The notes under the pieces were generated by a model. That model ran no database searches, was not told the DNA's origin, and was given only the letters and a program-made list of their open reading frames with translations. Below, piece by piece: positions 21,949 to 36,365 of a stretch of DNA of 64,000 nucleotides. The position numbers and the translations under genes are program-made. Origin of the DNA: Fusarium oxysporum f. sp. lycopersici 4287 (lineage: Eukaryota; Ascomycota; Sordariomycetes; Hypocreales; Nectriaceae); the NCBI RefSeq assembly GCF_000149955.1, contig NC_030989.1:1348552-1412551 (forward strand), written 5' to 3'. Numbering within the stretch: position 1 is the first letter of the stretch; each line of letters begins with the position of its first letter.

Positions 21949-24900
21949 AAGAGTATAGACAACGGGGAGATCTTAGAAACGGTGGAAACACGATGTTAAA
22001 GTATGAAGTCTTCAGGAACGGGGTATGAATATGGAAGTGGCGCTCTAGGACGGTATAAGGCAAGATGAAGACCAGATAGAAGAGGCGAGGGGTGTTCAGA
22101 GATAGAGGAGGGTATCGCCCAGTACTTGAGAGCAGCATCAAGACCCTGAAGCCGCGGCAGGGATCATGACGGGGAGCAGTGCACATGAGGGGTGCAGGGA
22201 GAGTGAGGGGTGTGGGTGAAGTTCATTACAAGGAGTGGTAGCGTGATATAGCGTAGTGATGTACCTACAGCAGATAGGCACGTTTAAGATCGAGAGAGCG
22301 GGACGTCTGATGAGAGACGGGAGTGGAGGGGGGGGATGGGGGATGGACTCCCATGATGGGGGCACCGTTGGCTCTGGCTTGTCTTGCTGTGGCTGTCTCT
22401 GGCACTGGCTCTGGCGTTGGCATCATCGTCCCAAACCCAAGCAAGCGTGTCTTTTTGCGATGATCAGCGGGGGATCCTTGGATGCCATCTCCATTTCGGC
22501 CGAGGTAGAGGAGCAGAATAGGTTAACTAGTGACAACCACAGAAGGGATTCCCCTGGCAATAAGAAAATGGTTTCAGTCTCAACGGACCCAGTCCAATCT
22601 CAATCTCTCTCGGTGTGTCTTGGCCGGTGCTGGCGGTGATGTCTACAGTAGATAGCGGCAACGCGGGCCTCCTTCATACGTCGTTGTTTGGAGAAGAGGA
22701 AGAGAAATATGGAGAGACGACGACCTGAACCAGGAAAACTTCACTCACAATGACGGGAAGATGGAGGGGAGGGGCGGGATCGAAGATTGCGTGGGCGTGG
22801 CTACTCGCTACGGTACGAAATGGTAAGTGTAATTGCAACCAAACAAGTTCGTTACGGTTAAGGTACCTTGTTTGTCGTGTGGAATGTGAGCAGTCGTAAG
22901 TATCTATCTCTAGCCCCAGGAAAGTGGTTCATTCTTTCCCTGCCGACCCTGTAAGTCTTTGGGGTAAGCCAGCAAGCACCCGCCCCAAGTCGGGTGGATA
23001 GAACCTCCCATCGTTCGGCGGCCTACGGGGGGTTAAGCCCCCCCGGCTTGATCTCCATGAGCGGTTTAGTGGCCGTCGGTATAGCGCTGCGAGGCACCTA
23101 GCGCTGTTCATACACCGGTATAACTGTCCTTGGCCGTTCCCACATTGCCTGGGGTTTCTGATTTGGCCAGCCCATGTTCATCGAGTTCGTCCCTTGTAGA
23201 GCAAGGTCTCACTCGCTCTCTTCCGCCCGAGTTCCCCCCCAACTCTCGGATCTTGGACAGATTGGACTCACGAAACTCTTATTCTGTACTGTAATCGTCG
23301 CGGACAAGGAAGCACTCAAGACAAGGTTGAAAATCTAGGCCAAGTCCGGGAAAGAGTGCAGCGAGCGCCAAGTCGGGGACGATTGCGCAAAGGGAATAGA
23401 GCCTCAAAGCATAAAAGCCGCCGGTAATAACTAGAGATGAGTTAAGATTGATGCGTGAATATCCAAGATTTGCAAGGGAACCCAGGTAATGTAGGAGAAT
23501 TAGGCAAGTTTTGTTCCTCTTTGTGGCTTGTCACGTAGCATCCTCTCGTCTAGATGAAAAACCGTCTGGAGCCGACATGACAACGGTATACGGCCGAAGC
23601 ACACCTGAGGCTCAATCCAGTCTTGTAGACTCTGTAAGGAGCTTTGTTCCGGCATAGGTCTATGCTTCCAGTCTAGATAGCTCATCATACATGACACAAC
23701 GGGCTGGCAGAGTGACGGTTTGGGGCTAAGATCAAGAAGGAACCTGCATACTGACACTGACACCGTAGATAGTCTGGTGCGCAAGTAGTTTGACGCTATG
23801 GGAGAAAAAAAAATTCGAAGAACTCAGGGGAAAAGAGGCTTCAAATTCAATCTGTCCAAGCTTTTCACCTTTCTGTCGTACAAGTCAGTTCAGACTGTAG
23901 ACTAGAGGTAAGATACTTATCTCTCAGACACTCTCGGAATCGCCGACGAGGCTGCGATAAGTCAACTTCTCCCACTGTCACTGGTTGTCACTACAGTACT
24001 GGACGATACTGTAGCTCTTGGCAGTTGTCGATCACATAGCATCGACAGATGCAGGTTCGAATGGTTCCTGACGACAGGAAGATAAGATATCCGTTATCAT
24101 ATCCGTAATGGAAACAAAAGATCTTTATTGCGTGCGAGCTAGGTACCTATCTCAAGCGACAAAAGAGCCAAGACAGGCCAGGATGCACCAGACAAGGAGA
24201 CTTGCATACAGACATCCTGGATCCATGTAGCGACAAGGGTGACAAAACCGCCGCCGGGTGCACCTTAAAATCATCCGCTGCATTTGCATTTGCATTTGTA
24301 GTTCCATATCCACAACCATAGGCGCTAAAGCGATCCACTCCCGGGGCATCGTAAGCACCCTTGACCGTGGTCAGGTCAGGTCCTTTTGCAACGTGACTGC
24401 CCAATCAAAAATGTCCATTCCTTCGTCTCAACCATCTCCATCTCCACTGAAGACAACCTCATCCACTCCCCATGCATCCATTATCGACAGCTTAACCACT
24501 CGCGCTGTGACAAAACAAAGTCTCCCCGCCTCTCAGAAGCAAAAGGGCCAAGCAGCCTGGGGTTGCCAAGGCTCACGATTAATCCTGCTAGCTGCGTTAG
24601 CCACCTAGGTAGCTACCTCCTTACAGTGGAGAGGCGGAGGAGGAGCAGCAGTACCAGTAGCAACAACAGCAGACGATAGAAGCGTCAGTCAATCTTGAAA
24701 TCACCTCGGTTCTAGCTCGCTTGCACCCGTGGATCTTGTAAGGCCTACCGTGCCGGCATTGTGCAAATCAATTAAGAACAGGGGCCCTATTGCCTACAAC
24801 AGCACGACACAGATGCTAACGTTCATCTGGCAACAGCGCCGTCATGAAAGATATTATCCAGAGGCTCCAGAGCCAGGCTTTCTTGCAGTTTTGCTAGGTT

Positions 24901-27900
24901 GGCGACGTCGAACCTCGAAACGAGTATCCGCTCAAGTCCTACCTCCGCGTTTGCTGGCCGCCTTCCACTTTACCTTACCACATATCTTCAATTGCCCTGA
25001 CAGCCCAAGACCAAGCTGGTGAGAGGCAGTGGAACCAACGAATCTCTCACCCCGCAGGATCACGCGCAAGACAACCGCGCACAACACATGGCAAGCCATG
25101 GCCCAGGATGACATGAACAGGGCTGATTACCCCCATGCTTTGAGACAATCAGGACATCCCTCACTGATAACTGGACAATCATAGCTGTGTCGGAAACATA
25201 CAGATTTGTTCCGACTGCTCGGTTTATCTGACCATCACCAACTCACGCCATGATTATGATGACGAGAAATTCGACTGGCGGCAATACCACGGAGACACTT
25301 GGAACATTGCGGTACATGTCTCTTAGCGGTTGATCCTGAGACCAATTAGTCACGACAAGGCTAATCACCCAGTTGCCTAGCGGTCAACCGTGGCGGCGCC
25401 TCAGAAGCAGTTTAGGCGTTGTCAGAGCTTCTATGCATTCTTCCACCAGACTTCTTCAGCCATGTCACACAGACTAGGCGCTGTCTAACTTCAACCGTCT
25501 TGGTCCATGCAGTCAATAGCCCTTGCTGGTTCCCCCCACTCGACCCTCTCTCGTGCTGAATTGCGCCCGTCCACTTACATCATTTATGGACTCACAACTT
25601 CGGAGACAATTTATCTGCTGTGCAAGCCTGTTTACTTGGCTCACCAGTATTTTCCATTCGGTCTAGAATTACGATATGATCCCTTCTCAATTTACGGATA
25701 GAGCCCGAGACCGTGAAGTCCCAGAGGAAGTCCCAGAGCTTGACCCACGCCTCCTCGGCCGAGAAACCCGAAGGTTTCAAGGACAGGAGGATGGAATGCC
25801 GGGTGTAAAATCACAGCACATTCTCAATCTTTACAGGACTCTATAAAGTTTGTGTTACTGCTAAATATTCTCATTACAAATGGCTCCCGAATTTCCAAGA
25901 TTTCACACTTCAGCGATTCCAAGCAAGTGGTTGCTTGCATGCAAGAGATGGATGCTACCCTCGCACTGAGGACAGACAGCCACACCTATGCACGCCGCTC
26001 TCGTCATCTGGAACCACTTCAACACCACTACGCACAGCGCTGTCCTCAGCCATTTGCAACGGTTGCCATCATCGCCCTGTCTAGTAACACGTATCCATGC
26101 GAAGCACTTTTCAAAAGTATCCAGTGCCCAGCTATCAAGGATCGTATGCTCTGCACCGTCGCGTCACACCACCATGAGATTTGAACTGCCCTGCACTAGT
26201 TATCGTGAAGTGTGAAGCATGGCTGTCCACCACATCCGAATGTGCTTCACCATGCATGTCCGCAAATTCGACGAAGCAACCCTCCCTAGGTTTCGAAGCT
26301 TTAAGCGTCGCAGCCACATTTCTAGAACATCAACATCCCACCGATCCTATCACTCCTTACGTACGTTTATGGTCGTAGTTGGCTCAACCGCGGGGGTTAT
26401 CAGAAGCCTTGCTTGACGCCTTGGCGGCTTGACAATAGTCCCCTGGTTGGTGGTACGCATCACATCACACAGCAAGGACAGAAGACTGCATAGGCATTCT
26501 TTCGGTTAGGCACTCCAACCGTTTCGCCGTTACTACACAACCATTGCGCTGTAGTCATTTCTCATCGTTGCGCGGTACAGTTTAGCTTACATGAATGCCA
26601 TCTGTGATCGACTTCAACTCGGCTCTTCTATCTTCAGGGTCAAAGCCAGTTCGGTACTGCTCAAATCCAATCCAACGTTGCTCGCAAGTGTCGGCCGGTC
26701 CCGAGAGAGGACCAATCTCAAACACACACTATCAGGAGCCGATAAGGCAGTGATCATCTTGCGCAGGTCAGCTTTAGCGGCTGCATTCGTGGAGAGCTGC
26801 AGAGTTTCATCGGTGTCTACAAGAGTACCGATCCTTCGGTCAGGGATTAGGAAAATGTCCACTAAACCGGGATCAACCCGAAGGTTGGGCAGCCCGAACA
26901 CGACAGGGCTTGGGCTCATTCATACTCCTGGGATGCAGATGTGAAAGGAAGACTTGAGACACAAGCGGACCAAATAAAGAGTCTCCTAAACGTGATCGTC
27001 GCTGATCTCTAAACTCGATATAGATGCATGAACCCTTCCAGGCTGATCACAACTCTTTTCATCGTCATTTCAAGAGTTCCTTGCACAGAGCCCTTGAACG
27101 AGAGCTGGTCCCTGCAAATCCGACCCCGACGCTTATCCTAACCCTTGAATTTTGAAAACTCCCGAGGCTGGTTGGAAACAACACTATTAATGGAGAACTT
27201 CTTCGTTGCAAAACGTCTTGACGCCGGACCTTCCGCTCACCGACAGTACTAGGCAAAACTCTTATCTTCCTCCGTTGAAAGCCAAGATTCACTGGACTTG
27301 TCCTTAAAGTCACTATGTGGGCTATCAGTAACTGCTTGACATGCAATACATACAAAAAGGGTCGGATCATCAAACATGCGTTTGCAAATGTTGGCAATCG
27401 CTCTTCGTCAAGCCCTTCGAGATACCCCTGTTTTAAAAACGCATGGTGACAACAGTGGCTGCGACAGTGGTGGGAGTACTACAATGATTTTTCCTCAGCG
27501 GACGACGCGGTAAAGACTACAACAATGGAGGTCAAAAAGCTTCAATGGTTGAATGCCGTGACCTGGAAACGACTACCGGCGCCTCTTGTTTTGAAGCAAT
27601 CAATCAACACACAAGCCAGTCAATCCAACGTATCGACAGAGACGGTGTGCGGGGGCAGCAAGGGTCTACATTGGTAGCTATTCCGAACCAAGCCCAAGCT
27701 TGGTTCTAGCCGCATACACTAAACAATAAAATCGTGCGTTAGAAGGACCGAACGATGCTGCATGGAAGCCAAGCTAGGGTCTAAGCCTCGCACTTTGCAA
27801 AAAGCCCTCTCTTCCAGCACTACCAATCTCTCCCAAAGTGACAGGGGGCGCTTAGAAGCAGCAACCACTCACTGACAGCGAGGCATATCCATGCCAACCA

Positions 27901-30900
27901 GGTCTCGGTCGTCACAGTCCCTGTCGCCGGCTCATCAACCTTATTCAGTTACGATACTCTCGTTTCATTGGCTACTGATGCGATTGATGAGTCTCTCGTT
28001 TCTCATCGCTGGAAAATTAAGAAGCAAGCGCTACATTACGAAAAACTAGAGCAGTCCAAGGCCCAAGTCGAACTAGGGACCCAAGGCTGTCTCAAGCCTT
28101 TGGTCATAGTCGCATCTTATTATGATACTAGGAACAAGTTATTTTCGGTTCTAATGACCGCCTCGGTATCGTTTTACGTCTTGGCTCGCATCTGAATGTC
28201 TATTTTTTGATCGGATTCCCACTTACCCGAGTTGTATACTACGCTTTGCCTGAGAGCTGATAGGCATTGAATGCAAAGTAGATTAAGGTGTGCGAAACCT
28301 CGAGGCAATCATTTTTCTTGACGCAACCATGTTGGATACTGGCCCTTATCCTTTATTCGCGCAATTATGGCTAATCCTTGTTGAAAACGCTCTTCGCCAA
28401 TACCCGAGACACAAATGTCCGACAGGAGCTGACGGTGTCTTCACACTGCTTCAATTCGAGCCGCTTGCTTGCACAACCCCTGCCTAAGCGAGTTCCCCAT
28501 GTCTGCTTCACGCGGCTGTTGAGCTAGGCTAATGAGAAGTCGGTCTGCTCCCCATCAACCACTAACATAACCATGATCTTCCAAGAATTTTTGAGGCAAT
28601 GGGTAATTCCGCCATTCTTTATCTCGTCTTTCGGCGACTCGTAGACTCTGGTATCGCTTCACGAGGGAGGCAACCGACATTGATGCGTTGGGGTTCATTT
28701 CCGATTTGCCACAAGCCTGAGATGAGGTTGAATGCTACGTTGCTGGTAAGGTAATGGTGAGCGAATCAAGATTGGTCCTGAATTACACCAGGACCCGAAT
28801 GCTCCGGGCGAACCACTGCTAGTTTCAACTAGGCCATTCACGTTGGCTTGAATGCTGCCAGGCTGGAGGCTTGGTCTATTATGGTGTGGCAGGACGTCTG
28901 TCGGTTATGATCGGTCCCCTCGACTCAGGTACGCATCATGGCTACTCGTCAAGTTTATAGTGCTGATGCTTTTGGGTATCATGATTCAAAGTCTAGCAAG
29001 CTAGCCTGCCATTGATCGATTGAAACAGTTTGGAGTTTGGACAAACGGGACTAGGGTTCAAAAAGCAAATCTCACCCTAGTTTATCGTGAGCCGAGGCTC
29101 CCTGGCCATCTGCCTGAACGGTCTAGGGCCCGAAGAGTTCATGACAACGGCTTTGATCGACATCCAGAAACCCCAAAGCCATGCAACAACAAGTCCCTGA
29201 AATCTCTCATGAAAGGGTACTGAAAGTATCGTCTCCACGTCCCCAGATTTCCCCGCAAACTGGGCGGACAGCTACCGATGCGAGTTTTGATGTCGGCTTC
29301 ATTCAATCTCGTCTTCACGTGCTGGGCATAGTTTATTATCACGTAATAGTATTGCTGTTTTGACTAAAAGTCGGGTCAGGGGGCATTCCCAACGCATCTA
29401 GCCAAGTTCTTTGGCAGCCACCCTTGATCTCCAACAGCCCCGACAAGAAGATGGAGAACCCTACCGACCCCGCGTCTCTTGGTGTTGGTGTGTCATGAGA
29501 TTGCCAGCGCGGGGATGGGCCAGGTACCCTCATGCACATAACCTGTCTTTTAACTTTCGGCTTCCGATGAACAAACTTGGGCTGTTTGTCTCGGACTCTC
29601 ACCGTCACTGACTTGGCTCGTGCGGCTTCAACAGTCGATTCTTCTCAGGTCCCTTGTGCCGAGTATGGAAAATCGTCAAGCCGCAAAGGGCCGAGCCCTC
29701 AATAGCATGATGGTGGTTCATAGATCAGCCACACCACTCCCTTAATGCAGGACTTGGACGTTTGTAGAAGGCCATTTACGAGATTTGAAGGAGTTGAAGT
29801 CACCGCCAGCACATTTACAAGTACACGCATGCCCTGGTAGTCATGGAATCTCGTGGGCATGGAAGCGTTGGCGCGCTGCGAGGTATGGCTCTCCGCTCTC
29901 ATAGTGCAAAAGTTCCACTTGAATCACATAGACGACGGGGTTGATATGGGTCTCGTGCGCGAACAATGCTCCGGAAATCATGAACGCTGATAAAGATATC
30001 CTGCCTGCGGCTTGGCTCTTTCAGTTCTACGTCGACCGTTCGAATACGATATGCATTCTTCCAGACAAAGCGGAACGGTCATCACCATAAGAATGCTCCC
30101 CATTCGTCCCCCGCATTCCCCAGACTTTTTGCGATGGCTTGAGATGGTCTGGAGGGGCGGAGCAATTCTAATAACGGACGAAGCAACATTTCTCCACACG
30201 GAACGAGAGATGGGTACATAGGTTTTTGCAGCGCAGTGCCGCATGGCAGGTCACCATGCTATTGAACGGCGTGCATCGCGTTAATATCGCCGAAAACTGT
30301 CCTATCAACTCGCTTCATGACCCTCAGGCGGCATCGCAACACGTCTTGCTTGTTAGATAGGTGGATACCTAATTTGCGGTATTCAGCTGGCAATGGTATT
30401 CGAAAGCTCACTCCCCTATCTTTTATTCGTCGCTTGTACGTAATTCTCAAGCTGCCTCGATACACAAACCGACGAAGGGCCGGTAGCGTTGCCCACAGGG
30501 CAAAGAGGCTGCGAAATCTCTTTACCTTTGAGTTTTCTGTCTCAAGTAATTGCAGTTTTACTTCTCGATATGGAACAGTCTCAAAACCCAAGTGGCTAGT
30601 GGGCTTGAGTTTGACGATCTTGAACCTGCATTTATTTGGCTCCCGTCATTTCCCTTACCGCTTGGTGTTGGCGTGCGGCCGTTCTGTGTGGGGGAGGGTG
30701 GCATTGCAGACTTCTGGAAATCTGGGGAAGGCAACGCAGAAGAAGGGATGGCATATCGTGGTTATCCAAGGTAAAAGTTTCTTCACTATCTGACGGCGGA
30801 AGGCTTTCCGCTTCCTCAGTGCAGGGTATACAGATTGTGGCTTTCGGCCTCTCTCGGTGCGCGGTGGACGATCAGTGATCGACACTCGGTAGGCCGATGG

Positions 30901-33900
30901 CCAAGTCTGACGGTGGCTTGATCAGGACATCCAATCAATCCAATGTACAGGCGAGCTCTGGAAGATGACGACAATGATGATGATGTGGTTGTGTGGCAGC
31001 TCAAGATAAGCCTTTTCTGAGAGAGTGTGAACTGCAACAAATCTAGGGTAGGGAAAAGCGACGTCAGGCGGATATCTGAGATGGCAATGATGAGCCTCGC
31101 TTCCAGTGGTTTGACGTTTTGGCTGAATCCTGGTGCTTTCGGATCGAGATCTGCCAACCAATGTGGCAGATGAAACCACAGGGCTACTATGTATATCACA
31201 ACAAAGATCTTTTCTTTGTTGAGGAGGATACATGGTGTTCGTTACGTTGACCTTCACAGACAGATGATATCACAACCATGAGTTTCTGGTAATTATCTAC
31301 AAAGCCCTCGTCAAAGGATTCTTCACCGAAATAGTGACGACAAGACATCAGTTTGTTATCACAAGCATCCGCATCACCAGGTACTATCGTATTTCGAGGC
31401 TTGCTGGATATTGTTTCTGGGAATGGCCTGCATTGATGGATGGCAGGAAAGTTACCCTGAAAGCATTACCATTTCACTGGACAAACGATGAACGACCGTA
31501 ATTGAGTGCACTATGCTATGGTAAGTTTGTATCCGCTTCATGCAATTTCCTCATGATTAGAGGCATGGGATTCTGCCACCACATTGCCTAGGGTAGGATT
31601 CTTGGACAAGCTGTTGAAACAAGGGGAACCAAAGCCGCAACGTGTTGATTGGATCTGGACCGTTGATTCAGGCTGAAAGCTTACTCTCATGATCAGATCC
31701 CAATGCCGAATTTTCCTATCCGACCTGGCACCAGGCGTCGTCGGGGATCATTCGCCGCCTTTGAATCTCGACCAGCGATGAGGATCATCAGATAGCCCCA
31801 TATGACATGGTGGTCATCTCTTACTGTTGGATATGATATCCTGTACGGCTCTTATGAGGCTGTACGACTTCGGTGATTCCGGTAATCTAGGCAGCAGATC
31901 CTATTCTCTTCATACTGTCCTCCCTCGTCGACATCCATTGGTAATAGCAGGCGCTGACACATTCGCGCACCGTGAAATGGAGGACGGGACTCGGAGATAT
32001 AAGGTATTGAACACAGGCGTGTAGGACTTGATGCTTGTTAACGTTGCACGGAGAGATTATGGCACGGCTGGGTTTGTTATTGACACCAGATGTTGTCTTG
32101 AGGTCTTACAAGTGGCTCAGCTTACGTTTGCTTTCGACCTTGCCCTGTGCAACCTAGATGACTGAGACTTGGGCGATGCTGTTAGTAGATGTGATGACAG
32201 GAGCTTTTTTCCAGTAATTGCGATCCTCGGTCAGTCTTCGAACGCAATGGATACCCAGCACAACATGTAGAACGGTTCTTTCGTATCTCTACAGTGGAGT
32301 TTGACAACAGGAACCCCGAGGCGTGGGAATCGTAGGTTTTGAGTTATGTCTGCGTGATTCAGGCTCTATTGGCCGTTAGTACCCGAAAGACATCCGTAGA
32401 CCAAGATGGCTGCGACTTACCCCTGTAACTTCGAAGGTATCGTATCACATACTCATCACTTGTCTCTCGATGTGTATGGGAATAGGTGTACAGATGTATG
32501 ACAGCAGGCCTTGATAACAGAGCATCTTCCCAAAGCCCAAAGCTCCTATAAGGTCAAGCTTGGTAAAACCTATTTCAGCTATGCTGTTAATTTGAGAGTA
32601 GCAAAGGAAGACGGATCAATCTCCTATTCGTCTACGAACAAGAAGCGATTGGAATTTGTTGTAACCGAAAACAATTCTCTGTTGATGGCACAGTTGGCAG
32701 TGGAAGCCATCACTTGACATGAATATCTAGTCGGTTTTTCAAAGCCCGTGCGAAAAGTCCTCAAGCTTTATTGCTGCCGTATAAAGCTATCCTTGGTAGT
32801 TGGGAAGCCCAAAACCGAACCCCTTGAATTGAATCAAAAGTCTTCTCGGAGGAGGGGTCACCAGTATCCTTGAATAAGGATCAACTCCAGATGACAGATA
32901 TGCTGGAGCATCCATATCGAGGCGCTTTGTAAAGGCTTAGAATGGCAAACCCACTTTCAACTGATCGCTAGCCTGCGCATCATCGATGATACAATATGTT
33001 GTTCCGAGCTCGAGACAGCCCGTGGTCCGACTTTCGCACATAGTGATTTCGTTGCTGCCGAAGCCTTTCATGAGTGTCTTATAATCGAGTCTCCTGGGTC
33101 TTTTGGACATGGGTGCAATTGATATTGACTTGGATTGCTTCCTACGACAGGAGAAATGAGGAAGGAGATCCGAATGTGATCTAGAAGAACTGGCAACAGA
33201 TTGTGGTTGACCATGATACAAGGCCTAACAGTAACTGATTTGCAGAAATATTAGAAAGACAACACGACCAGATCATTGCCTGGGACAATCTAATCGGAAA
33301 ATGCCACAGCGGAATCAATTGAACAGTATAATGTAGTTTAAAGTATTAGTGCCGTTCTTAAACTGTTGCCTACCGGGATTCCGCTCTATCATACTATCTG
33401 TATTCCGCAAAACAGGGATAAATAGGCAGCAGAGAAAACAAATCTAACTATTGGGAGACCTAGGTTGATTATAATTGAAATGCCGTAATATATATTCGGC
33501 TCCTCAAACAGCTGCCTAGCATCTATCGCTGGGCTTGGTGCAGGATATGAATAATGCCGGGTAGCTTGGTTTGAGTGATAACTTCAGCTCTTTTGGGTTT
33601 CGGATTTATTGGTACATACATATTGTAAATAATCTGTTAGAGCAATGAGTAAGAACTCTATAGCGAATTATGTTGAAGTCTATATCCAGAGCTATGTTTA
33701 AATGGAGGTTAGAATTAACGGGCGCTTGCGGCAACAAAACCACTTTTGACGCACACTCAATCGTAGCATATTGAGTATCACATATCACAACCACAACAAC
33801 GAAATAGTGTACCACAGTAATTTCTCTGCCTTGGTTCATCAGTATTCAATAATATCTACGTAGAGCGACAGTGTCACGTGTAATAAGGGGTTGCTGGGTC

Positions 33901-34058
33901 AGAGCGCCACAACAGTGCTTGCAGTTCACATCGTTTAGGCACCATCATTCTTGAAGAGATATATCAGGAGAGTATATCAACAGAGAAATTGATTTTAGTC
34001 AAGAACACAAAGCTCACAGTTCCTAATACCCATTAATCTCACGAGTCTCATTGTAACC
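21949..34058. other. About 12 kb without a supportable gene
   Basis: This region lies between the start of the Zn2Cys6 factor and the kinesin gene. Frames are short (mostly under 120 codons), overlap on both strands, and lack domain patterns or matching splice sites. Base composition looks balanced rather than strongly A/T-biased, so it does not resemble RIP-mutated transposon DNA. I see no transposase, reverse transcriptase, long terminal repeat, tRNA or rRNA. Small repeats include three GCATTT units at 24280-24297. It could be a long regulatory region, hold noncoding RNA, or be decayed genic DNA; the sequence alone does not decide. Confidence 0.55.
24280..24297. repeat. Hexamer repeat GCATTT x3
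   Basis: Three perfect tandem copies of GCATTT seen directly, in the gene-poor region. Confidence 0.85.
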
Positions 34059-35919
34059 ATGGATCAATTCTTTCTTGATCACGCTCAACGCTATCAAGAG
34101 CTGGTGAATCGCTTCAAACCAACACCTGTCAAGTCCAAGACCAGCAATGAAGAGTCCAACCCTGACATCACTATTGCTACTCGCCTTCGGCCGATTCTAG
34201 ACGACGAGAAAGAAGGAGGACAGTTGATTGGCGCCTTTCCTCGAAACAACGCACCTGGCGTGATTGACTTACACGAACTGCGGAGACCAGTCAGGGGACC
34301 TCCTCCTTTGGTGGTCAGTACAAGATATCTCGTATACAGATAGTATGGTTACTGATAGAATTGCAGTCTACAAACTATCGTGTGGACAGGGTCTTCAACT
34401 CCGAAGACACAACCGAAGGCATCTACCAAGAGCTCGTCAAGCCTCTTGTCCCCTGGGCGTGGGGCGGCGGTGTTAGCACCATGTTCGCCTATGGCCAGAC
34501 AGGTTCAGGCAAAACATACACTGTCAGTGGCCTCGAGCGCCTCATCGCTGAAACACTCTTCTCGTGTGATATCCAAGGTACTCGCAACATCTTCATCTCT
34601 ATCATCGAACTCGCGGGTAACTCAGCCTCTGATCTCCTCAACGCTCGCAAACCCATCTCTATCCTGGAGGACTCTTTCGGGTCGACTCATCTGGCTGGAG
34701 CTTCAGAGTACCACGTTACAGATGCGGATACTTTGATCAAGCACATCAACAATGCGGCATCTTTCCGACGGACTGCTTCTACGCAGAAGAACGACTCCTC
34801 GTCCCGCTCGCACGCTATCTGCAAGATTCGCCTCGAGAACCCTGAGCTCCCCCAATCTGACGACGGGCTTCTCTATCTAATTGACCTTGCCGGTTCGGAG
34901 GCCGCAAGAGATGTCACCGAGCATTCAGCCCAGCGCATCAAAGAATCTCGAGAGATCAATGCTAGTCTTTCTGTGCTCAAGGACTGTATCCGCGGGAGAG
35001 CCAGTGTCGACGCTGCAGGGCTCGCCACTGGCAAGAAGGTCTACGTACCGTTTCGACAGAGTGCTCTGACTAAAGTTCTGAAACATGTTTTTGATCCTGC
35101 TGCTGAGCGCAGCTGCAAAACCGTCATCGTGGCCTGTGTCAACCCAAGCTTCCTTGACGTTGGCGCTACCAAGAACACGCTGAGATACGGAGAAATGCTG
35201 AAAATCACCGTCCCTAAAGCTGCCGTGCCGAAATATGATGCTTCAAAGCCGAGCACCTGGCCCCAGAACCTGCTCCACGACTGGATTCTCAAGAACGTAA
35301 GTCATCGAGTACTAGCTTGCTGTCAATAACAACAACTTGCTAACACCATCTACAGTCTGGCACCCCGCCCGTTTCTCCTACAGCTCTCGCACCCAAAGAG
35401 ACGGGTATCCAACTTCTTCGACTCCCGGTTCCGGAGTTCATCACACGCTGCCTCAAGACCCCGGGCATCACGCTCGAGCAAGCGACCGCCTTCCAAGCCA
35501 AATTCTGGCGTCTTCACATCGATTCACAGCGAGCCGCTAACAACAAGCCAAAGGCGACCCAGAAAGACGCCAAGTCGGAGAAAGAAGAAGCTGGAAAACA
35601 GGGACTTTCAAGCCAAGACCCGAGACCCGAGATGGCAGACGTTCCATTCAAAGAGCGTCTTCGGCCGGGAATGGTGGTTAGCTGGAATCCGTCTGATGAC
35701 ACTCCAGGATTCTATCGTCTGCCTGGGCGTAATCTCGTCATGATTCTAAGTCCCGAGGGGGAGGGAATCTTCAGATGCGCTGTCACTGTTCCTGCAATCA
35801 TGCCAGGAGCTTTTGAGATTTACCTATGGCAACAAGTTGTCGCCCAGGTTGATACCATGGAAGCTGAGGTCTGGCTCGAATACGACCCCGGAACTAGGTA
35901 TTACTATGAAAACGTGTAA
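34059..35919 (+). CDS. Kinesin-13-like motor with short unusual tail
   Basis: Three exons (34059-34313, 34367-35296, 35356-35919), all phase 0, encode 582 residues. The first donor is the non-ideal GTCAGT. The motor domain spans about residues 30-365: P-loop GQTGSGKT at 128-135, switch I NDSSSRSH at 227-234, switch II DLAGSE at 258-263, then EINASLSVLKDCIR and VPFRQSALTKVLKHVF, the kinesin-13 form. There is almost no neck before the motor. The tail has a helical stretch (about 405-445) resembling a small SAM-like fold, a charged linker, and a compact C-terminal segment (about 488-582) rich in aromatic residues. No long coiled coil is seen, so it probably does not dimerise as transport kinesins do. 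Kinesin-13 proteins depolymerise microtubules; activity here is inferred. Confidence 0.85.
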
Positions 35920-36365
35920 GATGAGTGGTTGGAGGAATTTGGGGTGAGATCTTGGTATGAGATTGTATGTGGTCGGGTGTAAGTGAGCCACGGATGATCG
36001 GAGGGTTGTGACATGAGAAAAGATAATATGGTATCACATAAAAGTTATTGCAGTAGTGAATATGCTTCGGAAGTACATGGTAAAATGATTTATCTGTTTA
36101 TTGGGTTACTGATTGGTACGTCGAAATTATTCCAATGGGATGAATGACGCCAAGCCACAAAGCTTCATGATTATCAGATGGGTTACAGGCAGAACAGTTC
36201 ATAGTTGGTTAAATCCTTGTATTAGTTTATGTAGCAGTACGCATGGGCCTAAAAGCCCTCATTAAAACTTCATAATCCTCGTGTCGCTGTCTGGCCCCAA
36301 CAGGGTATCTCATTTTAGATTGAAGGGGTTCAACAGCACACCTTTTGTCGTTCACTCATCTCAAA
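35920..36365. other. Intergenic, convergent 3' ends
   Basis: 446 bases between stop codons of convergent genes; A/T-rich, nothing coding seen. Confidence 0.6.

Noticed and set aside
24050..24075. GGTTCGAAT, resembling a tRNA T-loop/B box
   Set aside because: No flanking T stem, no A box at the right distance, no acceptor stem.
26590..26930. Minus-strand stretch with protein-like text in two frames (DLRKMITALSAPDS, then EQRWIGFEQYRTGFDPEDRR in another frame)
   Set aside because: Each run is only 45-100 codons, a stop separates them, no splice pair joins them convincingly, and I recognise no family. It may be a decayed gene, but chance is as likely; blastx would decide.
29051..29080. Inverted repeat CTAGGGT ... 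ACCCTAG with a 16-base loop
   Set aside because: Seven-base arms are expected by chance in a window this size and nothing nearby gives it a role.
30259..30793. Overlapping open frames of 74-158 codons on both strands
   Set aside because: Composition is basic and irregular, no domain pattern, no matching splice sites; treated as chance frames.
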